64,000 nt of DNA from Syngnathus acus (Eukaryota; Chordata; Actinopteri; Syngnathiformes; Syngnathidae). The stretch is from positions 9,168,104 through 9,232,103 of the forward strand of contig NC_051105.1 of the NCBI RefSeq assembly GCF_901709675.1, in the 5' to 3' direction. Positions 1-12,517 of the stretch are shown here, one piece after another. Every line of letters begins with the position of its first letter. Position 1 is the first letter of the stretch. A program made the translations under genes and the position numbers. The notes under the pieces are model-generated. The model was given only the letters and a program-made list of their open reading frames with translations, did no database searches and was not told the origin of the DNA.

Positions 1-628
1 AAGACTCTTTCAGGTTGAAATTGAGCGTCTCCAGACTTGATTTAATACCGACTCACTCACGTCTCCTCCAACACCCACAACCACCACCGCAGTTATTTTG
101 TATTTGACCATTCACTCTCCAACCCTCTACTTTTTTCTGTCTTATCGCTTCCATTCTTGGTTTTCTGGTTCAGATCTCCGCAAAATTAATGATGTGACAC
201 AGAGTGGCTTACTATCAAACTACCGTGTGCGGAACACTACAGCCAAGACCTGGATAACACATCATGTATAAATGGAAAAATAAATGTGTGACTGCTGATT
301 CATCCTCCCCCACTATGGTTTTCCTTGGGTTCTTTTGAACACACTACACACACGAGACACACATGCATCAAGTTAAAACAAAAGATTGGACATTTTATGT
401 TGTAAAGCTTCTGGGTTGACAGATATGGGGTGTGAAAGTGTTCACATCAAAAACGTCTGGATATTTGGTAAATGCATTTTAAGACATCCAATTCAAAGAC
501 ATACGGCACTGCGTGATCAGAGAGGTGGATTTAAGAATCTATAAAAGAAACTCAATGCTACATGGGAAGGTGACAGACGCAATAAAATGACCAATGATGA
601 ATGCATGCAAGAATAAAAAGTGTCTTAC
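1..628 (-). other. epha3: epha3 intron 3, 5' part (runs off left edge)
   Basis: This is the start of intron 3, downstream of exon 3 in the sense direction. The donor GTAAGA lies directly after exon 3 (GT at 628-627 on the minus strand). No candidate for the next Eph exon (about 156 nt, Cys-rich/EGF-like in the family) is visible here, so exon 4 must lie left of the window. A few CA-rich stretches occur near 340-365. No transposon was recognised. Confidence 0.75.
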
Positions 629-1289
629 TTTTACAGGTGTTGCTTCTTTCTTCGTGGCCTGGGTTGCACAGACACTTCCCGATTGGCACGAGCCACTCGC
701 CCTCTGTGCTGCAGTACATTCGTGGAGCTTCCTCCTCTTTGGAGTTATTGACACATAAACCTTTCACCTCAACCAGTGACTGGGAGTCCACTGGTACCGT
801 GTCAGGAAAGGAGGCCAGATTCTTCACTATATTTGGGCACTTTTTAAAGTAAACCCTCACAGATACTAAAGCTACACAGGCACCCACATCCTGGAATGCC
901 AGGTAGAAGCCCTTCTTTGTCAAGGGTCCAACTTCACGCACTTCGGTGTTGAGTTTGAGAATGCGGTCGCCCAGGTCCATTTGCGTAAAACTTTCATCCG
1001 CAGCTATGGTGTCGATCTTGGAAAACTGGTGTTCTCGGAAGTGACTGCCTTGGTCATCATCTGTCTCCAAGTAGAGAAGGTTGAAGGTCTCTTTGCATGT
1101 GCCCAGGACTAATGGGATTGAGTTGCAGTCCCTCAGTGTGAACTTGAGTTCCACGTAGATTTTCTGGGCTGACTGACGAGGGATCCAGTTGGTGCGAAGC
1201 CAGTTGTTCTGGCTGTACTCCATTACATTGCACACCTGGAAAGTCCTGATGGGCGTATAATGCTCATCCACCCCACTGATCTCCTCCCA
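629..1289 (-). CDS. epha3: epha3 exon 3: ephrin-binding domain and start of Cys-rich region
   Basis: Exon of 661 nt encoding residues 54-273 of the precursor plus the first base of the next codon. It starts at WEEISG after a TTTTTTTTCAG acceptor and ends at TGTAAAA before GTAAGA. It carries most of the Eph ligand-binding jelly roll, which binds GPI-anchored ephrin-A ligands at the cell surface. Landmarks include [11 protein letters not shown] (Cys73), FTLRDCNS (Cys108), LGTCKETFN (Cys118), [19 protein letters not shown] and [17 protein letters not shown] (Cys191). The family disulfides Cys73-Cys191 and Cys108-Cys118 are therefore possible. [11 protein letters not shown] opens the Cys-rich region. 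An N-glycosylation sequon (NNS) sits at residue 234. [16 protein letters not shown] and [11 protein letters not shown] match EPHA3 better than EPHA5 or EPHA7. A reading frame continues past the acceptor to 1628, but that part is intronic pyrimidine-rich sequence. Family identity is very sure; assignment to EPHA3 rather than a fish duplicate is likely. Confidence 0.96.
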
Positions 1290-4200
1290 CTGAAAAAAAA
1301 ATGGATGGAAAGGGACAAAGGGCAGAAGTAGGGAAAGACGAGTAGAGGTACAAGATAGGAAAGGTCGCAGAGGTAAATCCAGGAGAAAATTTGGCAGAGA
1401 AAGTAAAGGAGGGAAAGTAAGATAGAAGCCATAAAAATGAAAGATCAGGAAAGAGTCAAAGAATGAGAATGTGCAAGAAAAGCATTTTGGGAGAACAGAA
1501 GAAGAAAGAAGGAAAGCATCAGAGAAGCAGAAATAAGGAAAATAGGGAAGGATAATAGAGAGAAAAAAGAACGTTATTGCCATTCTGCAAGTTTTACACT
1601 TTTTGTTTTTAGATTCAGACAGATCCATGCTGAAATCTAAACATTAAAGGGTGGGAAAATACCACTACCAGATCTCTTATAGTGCATTTGATTTTGAACT
1701 ATTTGATCACATGTTCTAGAGATAGAAAGATGAATATCAGTATAAATTGAGGGATGTTCTTGAATATAAAAAAAAAACATCTCGTAGTGTTTTTTCCCAC
1801 CCAGTTTACTAACAGTTGATCTACAAGTGAGGACTGCAGTCTTTGGCTAGCTACGTCATAGAAATGCTACTAGAAACGTGCGGTAACTACTACGAAAATA
1901 AAGAAGCTACAAAGTATGGAGAGATTTCAGTGTATACCAGGAACGTTCATGGCTATCTTACATTTTCCCTCCACTGGAAGAAAGCGATGAGAGAGGAAAG
2001 GAGACAAGAAAGCGGGGTCATTCCTTTTGAATTCAACACAATGGGTAGACTCATTGATCATGCGCTTTGGCTTGGCACTTCAGGAAAATCAACAGTGAAC
2101 TCGAGAAATGACGAATGGGCAAACACCTGAAACACTGCGTTCATTGTGGTTACATTGACAGACATTAGAATGATTGGGTCGAAAGAGATGCTTTGTTCTC
2201 TTCTGGCAAACTAAAGAATGGATGGACGTCTGGACGGGCAGCTCTTTGGACTAACAAAGGTAGACACACTAAGTGGAACCAGAATTATTGGCACTTTTTG
2301 GACAAGTGTTACTTGAAATTGAAACCTTTCTTAGTTCATGTGGCACTGTACACCCACAGAAGGTTCTTTAAAGCGTGAACACATGACCAGTTTTGGTTGT
2401 TTCTCTTCTCTATTACCAATTTTGTTGCCATTGTGTGTGTGCAAATTACATCTTTTGAGTTTTCAAGGACCTCTCAGGCTTAAGGATAGCCACTTGCTTT
2501 TCAAAAACTTCAAGTGAAAGTCTAGAGAACTGGTGAGGGGATGCTCGCTCAAGTAGAGCTAGCACCAAAGAACAGAGTGATGGAAGAAGGACTGACCACC
2601 ATAAGCTACAAAAAGGTCCTTGAAATTCCATTGGTGATTATCCTCCACTGTTGTAGTTTCACAGCATCACCTCATTCATCAGTGGAGTCTAAGATCTTGA
2701 TAGGTCGAACAAAAACAGGCAAACGTAGACATACTTGAGTGCTATGGCTAAATAAAGTGAACATTACACTGTTGGCTAATTTTTACGTACAATAAAAGTT
2801 TATATAGAGTATTTTATTTACTCCTGATTTAAAATAGTCAGCTGACACTTGCAGAAATTGAGGTGAGATGTCAGACACTCAGCTGAAAAAGCTTCAGCTC
2901 ACCGGTGACCTCAAACGGGATAAGCCATAGTAGGTACATGGACTAGCGATATTAACTGCCGATCGACAATTGAACGTTTCGAAGGTCAATAATCTCCAAC
3001 TGTGGAGACAGAGACGCTTGCTTCCCAAACATGTCTCAATAATTAAAAGCAACAAGCGGACAAGTCTTTTGTTTATCACCAAGTGGGTGAACCCCCCTCC
3101 CATTGGCTGCTAATTGACATATAACAACACTAGGGCCCTACACTGGTCCTTGTGACCTCTGCCCCCTGCCCCCCATGGTCACAGCTGGGCCACTGTTTGG
3201 TGTGATCTTGTCCCAAGTTTCTCTGATCTTTGCTGTAGGTGAAGCAACTTAAGGGACAGTAAAACGAGAGTGCAGTAACATGAGCCGTTAAAGAAATTAC
3301 GGCTATGGCAACAGGCACGTCCCAGCAGTTCACCCGCTTCAAAGAAAGGTCAATTAGAGTTAACGGACCAGTATAGAGGCCAGGGTAGGGCAACAATGCT
3401 TTCAGACCAAGAAACAAGATGGAAGGTAAGCATCCTAAATTATATAAAAAAAATAATTAGTAATGAAACTTTGGGGTGACTGTTAACCTTGTGATGCTCG
3501 TCAGTATATTTCTATGTACTTTCTTTATTGTAAAATTCACCATCTAAATAAAAGACATGATTATACAAAACATACAAAAGACTAATGGTGATACCTGAGT
3601 ACGTAATGGTTTGATCACTGAATGTTTTTTTTCCTCCACAGTAGGATAGGACTGTCCATAACAAGTGTGCAGCTATCTTGCACTCTGGCCTCTGTAGGGG
3701 TCACGATGGGTCACAGACACGACAACTGCTGCATATCAGTCAAAGGCATTTCTTCAGCCTCTGTTATCCAAAAGCAGCACGCATTGTATACTTCCTATGC
3801 TTGACTTTTCTGTCATTCTTGAAGAAAACTGCCTCATTTGGGGTTTTTCATAAACAAGGAAAGATGTGAGTGTGTTTTATGTTCACTACACAGACGAGCT
3901 GGTATAAATAAAACCATGCCAGCGTCAATTCAGGCAAGATTGTGTACAACTTGTAATTATTACCGTCTGCAATTTCCATGATGTGATGGGAAAAGGCACT
4001 TTTTGGCAGTCGTGTGGAGCTATAGACACAATTACAAGGATGTCTTTTTATTTAGCAGTCAAATTGACTCAGGACTTCTTTATACGGATGCCAACATACC
4101 AAATGACTTGCAGAGGAAAGGAAATATGCAGGAAAAGTTTGATGAGAAAGTTTATAATAATTTTCCCACAATTGGTAAATATCTGCGATATGTGGAGACC

Positions 4201-4654
4201 TTGAGAAATTATTACTTTGATCACTCCAAGACATTTTTAACAAATTTAATTTTTTTTTAAATAGATGTGAGCCAGTTTCTGTCTGTGAATGTGCCTTTAA
4301 GAGGCATGGCCTAATGAGCTGGCGCTTAAACTGAGTCTGTATGTGAGTGTCAGGGCATGAGCTGGTGCATGAAAGCGCTCATTGTCTTTATTTGTTTTAC
4401 TGTTCTCCTAGCCTTTAATAGATGTCTGAATACAAGGGGATTACAGTCAGCAAGTGTAATGTAAAAACTACGGGCGGAAATGATGAAACATGATCTAGTA
4501 AGAGAAGACTGAATTGTTTTGCTTTTCATCAAGTTCATTTAAACTGAACAACTTGCCGATTACTGATTTTATTAGGCTGAAGCTGTTTACAGCAAATGAG
4601 GCAAATGTTTTGTGCCACAGTCTTAATGACCGGTTTTATTTGTGGAAATGTATT

Positions 4655-4777
4655 TATATAAGACGGTTTATAAGGCATATTACGGCGCATTGAGAGAAAC
4701 AAACCAGTCTAGCAAATGAGGCAAACATCAATTTAACAAGTATTTTTATTGAGCCTTATAGTCCGAAAAATACGGTA
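4655..4777. mobile_element. Short non-autonomous DNA transposon fragment (ATAAGGCGC type)
   Basis: The right end reads GCCTTATAGTCCGAAAAATA followed by CGGTA (4753-4777), which I recognise as the terminus of a very common fish dispersed repeat. Upstream, ATAAGACGG and TTATAAGGCATATTACGGCGC (about 4658-4690) resemble its internal ATAAGGCGCA motifs. A 15-bp direct repeat, AGCAAATGAGGCAAA, lies at 4591-4605 and 4711-4725, exactly 120 bp apart, so the true left boundary may be further out. No transposase is encoded. The superfamily (hAT-like or other) is not decided from sequence alone. Confidence 0.5.
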
Positions 4778-4782
4778 ATGTG

Positions 4783-4898
4783 ATCCATCCATTTCTACAG
4801 TTTATCCTGATCCAGGTCATGAGGAAGCTTGAGTCTAACCCAGCCCACTGTTGACTTCAAGCAGAATACACCCAGGAGTGTTTTCTGGTCCATCGCAC
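4783..4898 (+). mobile_element. RTE/Expander-like repeat fragment
   Basis: The run ATCCATCCATTTCTACAG, then TTATCCTGATCC, AACCCAGCCCACTG, AATACACCCAGGAG and GGTCCATCGCAC follows the order of a very common fish repeat (CCATCCATTTTCTACCGCTT ... GGTACACCCTGG ... CATCGCA). The copy is degraded and abuts the preceding DNA-transposon terminus. Two shorter relatives occur at 19670-19718 and 27301-27370. I recall the family as Expander (RTE-type), but the name is uncertain. Confidence 0.5.
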
Positions 4899-6220
4899 AT
4901 CAAGACAAGCTATGTGTACCAATAAAATTCCAGTGACCAAAATTGTTTGCTATTTAGAGTTTTATTGCATTCAACTCCATCTTTTTCTCACGTTTATGAT
5001 CACGAGATATGCAAAGTTGTCGACCATTGCCGCAATGTAGTTTTAGTCTCCACTGATTTCCACGACAAATACACTTAACATGGTGTACAGCCATTAATTC
5101 TATTTGCATGTCCAGAGCGTGTCTGGGGTGTTGGTTTGTTGCTGAAGAATGCTTTCAGAGCACTCAAGAATGTAATCTGTAACTCTCTTTAGTCTTGTGG
5201 ACGGCTAAGCTCCCAGGACACTGCTCAGCCATCAGCCTGCCTCCCAAACAGATAAGAGTATATCTGGATCACACACATTGGCATATAGTAACACACAGAC
5301 AGACACTCATCATTTCAGCCTGTCTACACTGTGAGCATCCTGGGGAGGCCGAACTCTTTAATTTGCTCCGACCGGAGCGTGTTGCGTCTCGGCGGACCAA
5401 TAGCCACCGCCTCTCCGTCAATGTGAAGGCGTGTGCGTGTGTGTCAGGGCTCGGTGCCACATTATGAGAAATCATTTGTGCGCAGCAGTGTCCCAGGGCA
5501 GGCTGCTTATCGGAGCAAGTCACTAGATGACGTGAGTAATTACAGATGATTCACCTTGAGGACTTCATCATCAGCATTCTTTCCTTCCCGCTTTGTCTCT
5601 CATCGTGCCTTTCTCTTCTCTTGTCTTTTTTGTCCCTCATATCGATCAATCGCTGTCTTTTCTATCTCACATTCAGTAAGGACATTGGTTCCCCTTGCCT
5701 ATGTTACCCGTCTCATTTACCAGGGTTGTAACCGAGTCCGTCATTTTAAGTCAAATTTTTACTTAAACTGTAGGCAGAGAATGTTGAATGTGAATTGGAT
5801 ACTTTGGTATTTAACGTCAGAGACTTGTGTCCTGCCAAAGTTAATTTCAAGTAAAATTATTGTACTTTTACTCAACTATCACATTCATACTTTTGGAGTG
5901 GAAATATTTTTTTTTAAATCACAAACGAGCTTCTTTCTTAAGCGGCATTCAATCTCACAGCCTCCACTGTAATATTACTTTGCAGAAAACTTTTAATTCT
6001 TTTTATAATCTGTCCAGGAAATTGCAGCTGTTTTTACACAGTATTTTTTAATATAAACTTTACACATAAGCAAGTTGGAAGCTTTTATATGGTGCCAGTT
6101 CCATATGCGATTGAGGAAAAACTTTTGGCAGCTCCTCTGAGCGAATGGGAATTATTTTAAGTCACAGCCAAAAAGTAACACGTAATTAAGGAAAAATAAG
6201 AAAATGCACTTGTGTTTGTG

Positions 6221-6248
6221 TGCGTGCGTGCGTGCGTGTGTGTGTGTG
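6221..6248. repeat. (TGCG)n/(TG)n microsatellite
   Basis: Four TGCG units run into a pure TG repeat. It lies in epha3 intron 2. Confidence 0.9.
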
Positions 6249-6963
6249 GATGTGCATATATACATGTGAGTGTGCGGGCTAGCCCTAAGGCGCAGTAGTC
6301 TAACCAGTTAGACAAATAAACTGAGCGAGAACCCACTGCTGAGACTTTGTAGTGGAGAAAAGCTGACAGATGAGCCTGCAGATTTTCTTTTAACCCAAAA
6401 GTAGTGGTGTGAGTTCATTTTAAAAAGCACACTCAAGTGTGAAATTTGCATAATGCAATCAAAACATTTTTGTTGTGGTTTAAAAAATATGTGGATGCAT
6501 GCGATCATTATTGTTTAGTATCCCAGGGAAGCTACAATGTATGAAGACGGGATTCACTCGTTTCTTACAAGTTGATGTAAAATGTATTACATTCAGAAAT
6601 GTGTTGAATATCATAAATGCTATTTTTAACTTGTGAATTATTTTAACTACACATTTGTTTGTATTTTTTAATTTTCCTAGTTAAAAACAAATACTAGAAT
6701 TTGTGACAATTACTATTTTAAATTCAGCTGCATTTAAAAAAGTAAATAATGTCGTAAATAATTGTGGATCCTCAAATATCCCAAATTGGTTTATTAAGTA
6801 TAACTGCAATAACTCAACTGCTGTGTTTTCCCAAAAAAAAAAAAAAAAGATAATACCAGGTCAATTTTGGATGTCTATCGTGCCAAAAAGAGGTTAAGCA
6901 TATTGAACGATGCTTTTGTCCAAACAACCCCAAATCCCTTAATACCATAATCTTTCTTTTAAA

Positions 6964-6990
6964 ACACACACACACACACACACACACACA
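6964..6990. repeat. (AC)13 microsatellite
   Basis: Uninterrupted AC dinucleotides in epha3 intron 2, about 300 bp from exon 2. Confidence 0.95.
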
Positions 6991-7210
6991 AATACTGTTA
7001 ACACCAATATAAACATTTTTTCTTAAGCTTCTCGACCATATGGCGAGTCCTGAAATGTTTAACCTTTAACCTGTGAGATAAAAAACGGACCAAAACATCT
7101 AAAGAAAAGTAGGTTAATCTACACTTGGTTTATTTGTCTGACATTACAAAGCGACAGAGAGCCTGTGGACATTGCGAATACAACCCTAGTCCGCGTGGCA
7201 GCAAAATCTA

Positions 7211-7423
<213 letters not shown>

Positions 7424-9169
7424 TTAGCCCTTATCTAATCCCACAGGAGAGATCCCCGACCTCAAGCACTCTAGCGCCGATCATGCCACTGTTTACCCAG
7501 CTGCCACACAATACGCATATTCTGCGCTTGGCAACGGTAAAGGCAGTGTCACGCAAGTATACAAGCAGAAGTTGCTAGGCACAGATATCAGAAAAGAAAA
7601 CATGTCGCGATGAAAAACAAGTCATTTTTACTGATTTTATTTTTTCTTGAAACAGTAGCGACTTTACAATTCTTAGTTTCCTAGTTTTAAGCCACACAGT
7701 GAAAAAAGAAACATATGTAAGTGCTGAGAAGCATGGATTGAAGATTCAGTTAAAAACACAAGCATAAAAGTTGCAAATATTGCCACAAAACAAATATTGA
7801 ACGGTTTATAACTCCAAACAGATTTTCCCAAAGTAATAAGTTGGCATTCAATATTTTTTTTTGCTTTTTTTAATCACCCCAGAAGGACACTCCACTTGAC
7901 AAAACATTTGTGAGAAATCTATTGTGGGTGAATTCCAATCCCAGAACTTTGGTTCTGATTATTCATCCCAGGTTGACTGAGAAATGTGACGAGCAGTTTC
8001 TTGGCTGGAAAACACTCAGCCCTGTCAGCACTATTGGCAAAGTGGGGGGGATCAAACTTGACGGCTGACCAATTTTCATTTGCAGTCATTATGTAGCAAG
8101 CATTTTATTTCTAATTTGTATTTACACAAATGGAAAAATGTTCAAGTGAGCCAAGGAAAGAAATTTGCATTGGCTCGGCGCTGTCAGTGTTTTCTCAAGT
8201 TTCGCGGACCTGACATGAATAAAGGAGACAATCTGATCTAAATGCCGATTCAGGGATATGCATTTTAAAATGTGTTGGCGAGAGAAATCTCGAAAAACCT
8301 GACACGAGTTCTATACACAAGCTGTCATTTTCTGTCATTTTTGTCATTTTCATTTCAGCACTGCTGAGTTGGAGGAATAAGCAATGGAAAGCAATAGTAC
8401 CAGCCACACACTGTGCCTGTGATCACACCCACAAAGGCAGAAAAACATTTTGTTTTTTTGTAAATAAAATAACTGACCATGAGAAAAACAGCAAGAAAAT
8501 AAATGTATATGAGCAATTCAAATGTAGCAAGCAAAAGAAAAATGCCCTCGATTCATGTCCCTGATGAGATTTGAATATGTACTGAACTTTTCTTCTGAAT
8601 ATTTTCTAACTATAATTCCCTAAGTGCAACCCTTTTGAAAATATTGCAAAATATGACGGTTTTTTGCTCCAAGATATGTTTTCAGCACAGCATGTCTACT
8701 GTGCTAATGGAGTATGCTGCTGCCAAATCTGACGATTTTTGTTGTGGTTGTTTTGCCTATAGTCATGGGGGCTCAAAACGACGCTTGAACAAACTACATG
8801 AAGCCCACGAAAATTGTCCAATTTGAACATAACAGCGCAGCTTCCTATTACATTATATTGGGATCTCAGCTTCACACAAACATATGCAAAGCATCGACAT
8901 TTGCAAGAGTATGAACAAAAACATTCTGGTGAAATAGAGAAGGGACGCCAGACCCTGACAATAGAAAACTGAAATTGCGAAATCTACTTTTGCTGAAGAT
9001 GGAACGATTTTGTTACATTCCACTGTCTAGCTTGTCAGACAAGATTTTCTCTACGCAAGCAGCATTATCAAAGACATACTCTCCACTTTCTACGAGTTCA
9101 TCTTGTGGTTTCACACTAGAAGAAAGCTCCTATCTGGAGGTGCACGTAACTGAATTTGGATCCACCTGA

Positions 9170-9420
9170 ACTATAGCCTCCTTGGCCCAATCAGCTATTT
9201 GAGTGGCAGCAGACACATTCCTATTAGAGTCTAATGAAGCTATCTGTTCACGTCAGATAATAGCAGCTCAGCATCCAGGGCCATTGCTTCCAATTTACAT
9301 TTCTCAATGAGGCGAGCCCACCACTCAAATTGAGCCAAGCAGGGGAATTTGAGAGCAGAAAATTAAACAGCTCTTATATCGCATGCAAAGAGGGGGGGCA
9401 CTCCATCCAGCTGCATTCGG
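9170..9420. promoter_or_regulatory. Candidate conserved non-coding element in intron 1
   Basis: This stretch is non-repetitive and of balanced composition. It has a CCAAT-type CCCAATCAGC near 9185 and runs such as TTCCTATTAGAGTCTAATGA and CAGATAATAGCAGCTCAGC. It lacks the homopolymers and dinucleotide runs that fill the neighbouring intron. It has no open frame with recognisable protein. The enhancer role is inference from texture only. Confidence 0.3.
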
Positions 9421-10010
9421 CCGAGAATCCGGCACCCATACTCACACGTATATAAACACTCAATTGAAGCACAGTTCCAGAAAAATATACACATTCACAC
9501 TTAAGTCCTCATCAAATTACATCCACTTGAAAACATGTTTGTTTATATTATATGGATATGGTGCACCTATAAAACATTCGAAGCAACCGAAAAGACACAA
9601 ACAAAGACCGAGACGGGCACACGAGCAGACAGAGGCAGGCGCCTCGTTCATGTACGGACTTAGCAAGCTAGCATCAAGCAGCTAGTCCCGACCCGCGTGA
9701 GGGAATGCTTCTAAACGGGAAACAGTTGTATTTTTAGAAAACCGAGACAGATTGCATGTGAAATGTTTCAGAGGTCGAAACAGGTGAGTCGATATAGAAC
9801 AGATACATTGGCTGGGATCATAAAATGACCCCATGTAGAGGTCAAACTGCCACGAGCAAATATAATATATTTTTCAGATTTTGTATTTTTATTATGGAAA
9901 GGGAAATTGAGGGGAAATATTTGTTACCATCCACTTTTGTGCAATTTAATCTTTGCATTTTTGATGTGCCAGTCATGGAATTGCCCCTCATTATGTGGCA
10001 CCTAACAAAA

Positions 10011-10080
10011 TAGAATAGAATAGAATAGAATAGAATAGAATAGAATAGAATAGAATAGAATAGAATAGAATAGAATAGAA
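10011..10080. repeat. (TAGAA)14 pentanucleotide microsatellite
   Basis: Fourteen perfect head-to-tail TAGAA units, 70 bp without a mismatch. Such purity suggests recent expansion and probably length polymorphism. It lies in epha3 intron 1. Confidence 0.98.
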
Positions 10081-10338
10081 AGATAGTACAGTGTAGACAG
10101 GGTTATCTTGTTATGGCTATACGTGTGCATGTGAAGGTTGGCAGGCTGCAGTACAGGCAGAGCTAGGCGACTTGTGTCTGTTTTAAAGGATGAAGTGTTC
10201 ACCTCCCATTATGAATAATTCAAGTGCAGAGTCCCTCTGTCTGATGTTGCTGCTGCGTGCCCAACCCCTCTGGCCCCATTCTTCTTTCTTTCTCTTTTCT
10301 TTTATAGTCACACGCCCTATACTTATCATACACCTACG

Positions 10339-10363
10339 CCCCCCCCCCCCCCCCCCCCCCCCC
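10339..10363. repeat. C25 homopolymer
   Basis: Twenty-five consecutive C residues on the plus strand, giving G25 on the sense strand of epha3 intron 1. The length may be unreliable, since such runs are error-prone in sequencing. Confidence 0.9.
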
Positions 10364-10630
10364 AAAAATATATAGGCAGCATGCACTATAACAGTGGTAA
10401 CCCGCAAAACGACCGATCTTATCCAAGGCCAATGTTCAACACTGTTTCTAGTCAGCGTCACCCCAGCTCTGTGATTGGTTGTCACGCATGAGCTTGCGCG
10501 TTTTAGGGGAAAGCCTATTGATGGTGTCTGATTAAGCCTGTTTTCAGCGTCTCTATCTTAAAAAATAATAATAAAAAAAAAGGGGTACGAGCACTTATAA
10601 ATGCTGAACTTGGCTCTCCCCGTCAGCCGC

Positions 10631-10640
10631 CTAAAAATAG
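10631..10640 (+). promoter_or_regulatory. MEF2-consensus site
   Basis: CTAAAAATAG matches the MEF2 consensus YTAWWWWTAR exactly. It sits in a GC-rich, non-repetitive block (about 10600-10760) of intron 1. An identical 10-mer is at 12518-12527. Function is inferred. Confidence 0.35.
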
Positions 10641-11250
10641 CGGGTTCCAGGCCTCGCGACGCCCAGCACCAAGGGCCAAATTCACACCACGTCGATACAC
10701 TGCGTGTGATCAACAGTACAACTCGATGTTCCATGGGGTGGGGGGGTGCTCTTTTCGCAACACATTTTAACAAGAAAAGAAACATGAGCTGCATTGAGAA
10801 TTACATTTTAAAAATACTGGATAAACGAATAAAGAAGAAACAAATCGAAGCAAATGTGTATTTTTAGGAGAAAATTAGATTTCATAATTGTAATTTATAA
10901 ATATGGGGTTTAATGCATAAATTAATGTCTGACCTCCAAAGTATATATTCGTATTAATTCTAAGACGCACGTACATGTGCAACTTCGCACTGTTTTTAAT
11001 CAGTATTTTATAACGATGCTCATGTCATTTCATCAACTCTGGGAGGGAAAAAAAGACCGTTGCGATTCTTAAAAGTCACCACGAAGTTTTTATTTTTTGC
11101 TACTTGGAAGTTATACACGCACGCATGCATGCACACACACACACGCAAAATCCAAAAAGCACTTTTCCAGTTCAAACAAAAAATGATTACTCAATCTATT
11201 TTTCTATTCGTCCATTGATTCTTTTTCAGTTCATTTGAAAACACACACAG

Positions 11251-11314
11251 GCACACATGCGCACACACGTACGTGTACACTCGCGCGCGCGCGCGCGCGC
11301 ACACACGCGCACAC
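11251..11314. repeat. Alternating purine-pyrimidine tract, Z-DNA prone
   Basis: Bases 11251-11280 and 11282-11314 alternate strictly between purine and pyrimidine, and include (CG)9 at 11282-11299 flanked by CA steps. This is a classic Z-DNA-forming composition. CG repeats of this length are rare in CpG-depleted vertebrate DNA. Confidence 0.85.
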
Positions 11315-12257
11315 TGAATATACATGATATTCAAGAACATATTGTTTTAGAGCGCGTTCCTGAAGTGACACATCAGTTCAGATTGATTTTTTTTTAAATC
11401 TATAAAACGTCCTTTTGAGAGTTCACCATAATTTCAGATGTAATTATTTCTTCATTCCAACTTTGTTAAAACTTGGGAGGATCCCACTTTGACCGGTTTT
11501 ATTTTAAAAACTAAACAAAACCTATGCTAGCCTAAATAATAAATATTTCAAAAGTTTTTAGTAGTTGCGCCTTCACAATTTTTTAAAATAGCTCCTTGTC
11601 TTAATTTTGTATACAGGCAATAAAATAAAACTTCTAAAGTGAAATTTCTGACGGAGAACTGCCACTGCCCAAAAGTCCAAACACAGTCCAAACTTTTCAC
11701 ACAACTCGTCACGTTTTTTTTTTTTTCTCGATTAATGCTGTTCTACGTGAGGAAGGGACAGCATTATATGTTTTAAACTACATATACCCTTCTGATCAAA
11801 ACTGGCAATATAGATTATTTTAAGAAACGTGTTGCGGTGTTAGAAACTACAGTCAGAAATTACATTGAGATCTCAAAACTTCCACAAAGCGTGTCCAAGC
11901 AAATTGTGTCAAATATATATTCAGAGAAAAGTCATTAAACTGACAAACGACATCATTAGAGTTGCTCACTATTTTTAATGTGATTTCTAACCATGGTACA
12001 ATAGACATGTTAATTTATGCACTTCAACCCCCGCAGATAGACACATCCCGCATGCGCGCACTCGTCAGCTTGTTTTGATCTCAAAATACAGTGCCAAGCA
12101 ATATCTGACATTAACTATGAATGCTAAACAACTTTTTAAAGTTGATGTACAAAGAACGTGCCACTTTCACTTGTTTGCGGTGCAATCAAGTGTTTACACA
12201 GGTGACTCTATACAGTCCAGTGGGGACCACGCTTCTCCTTCTGTCGCCTTTCCCATA

Positions 12258-12298
12258 CCCCCCCCCCCCCACACACACACACACACACGCACACATTG
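12258..12298. repeat. C13 run followed by (AC)n
   Basis: Thirteen C residues (12258-12270) lead directly into an AC repeat with one GC interruption. It lies in the promoter-proximal part of intron 1. Confidence 0.9.
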
Positions 12299-12517
12299 TG
12301 TGACAAAAATCGGGCAAAAATAGGAATGACTCATTTCGAGTCATATGTACCGTTATTTGTTTTCGTGTGTTAAGTCTCAACGATCGGATTATATTAACTT
12401 TAAACGTGCATTACAAAACTACAAAGTAGAAATAAACTGTATTTGCAAACGTGTCAAAACCTAAAGAACGGCGATTGCGCGTATTTACGCACGTGCGGCT
12501 CGTAGATTGTCCATTGC

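Noticed and set aside
1290-1628. Open frame continuing upstream of exon 3 to an ATG at 1628 (apparent 356-codon protein)
   Set aside because: The part beyond 1289 is pyrimidine-rich intron read as Phe/Leu/Ser. The CAG acceptor at 1290-1292 and the exact join to exon 2 define the real exon start.
5195-5523. Overlapping frames in a GC-richer patch of intron 2 as a cassette exon
   Set aside because: No Eph-like protein, no paired splice sites, and the known Eph exon series is complete without it.
10011-10080. CRISPR-like array
   Set aside because: It is a 5-bp tandem microsatellite without spacers, in a vertebrate intron.
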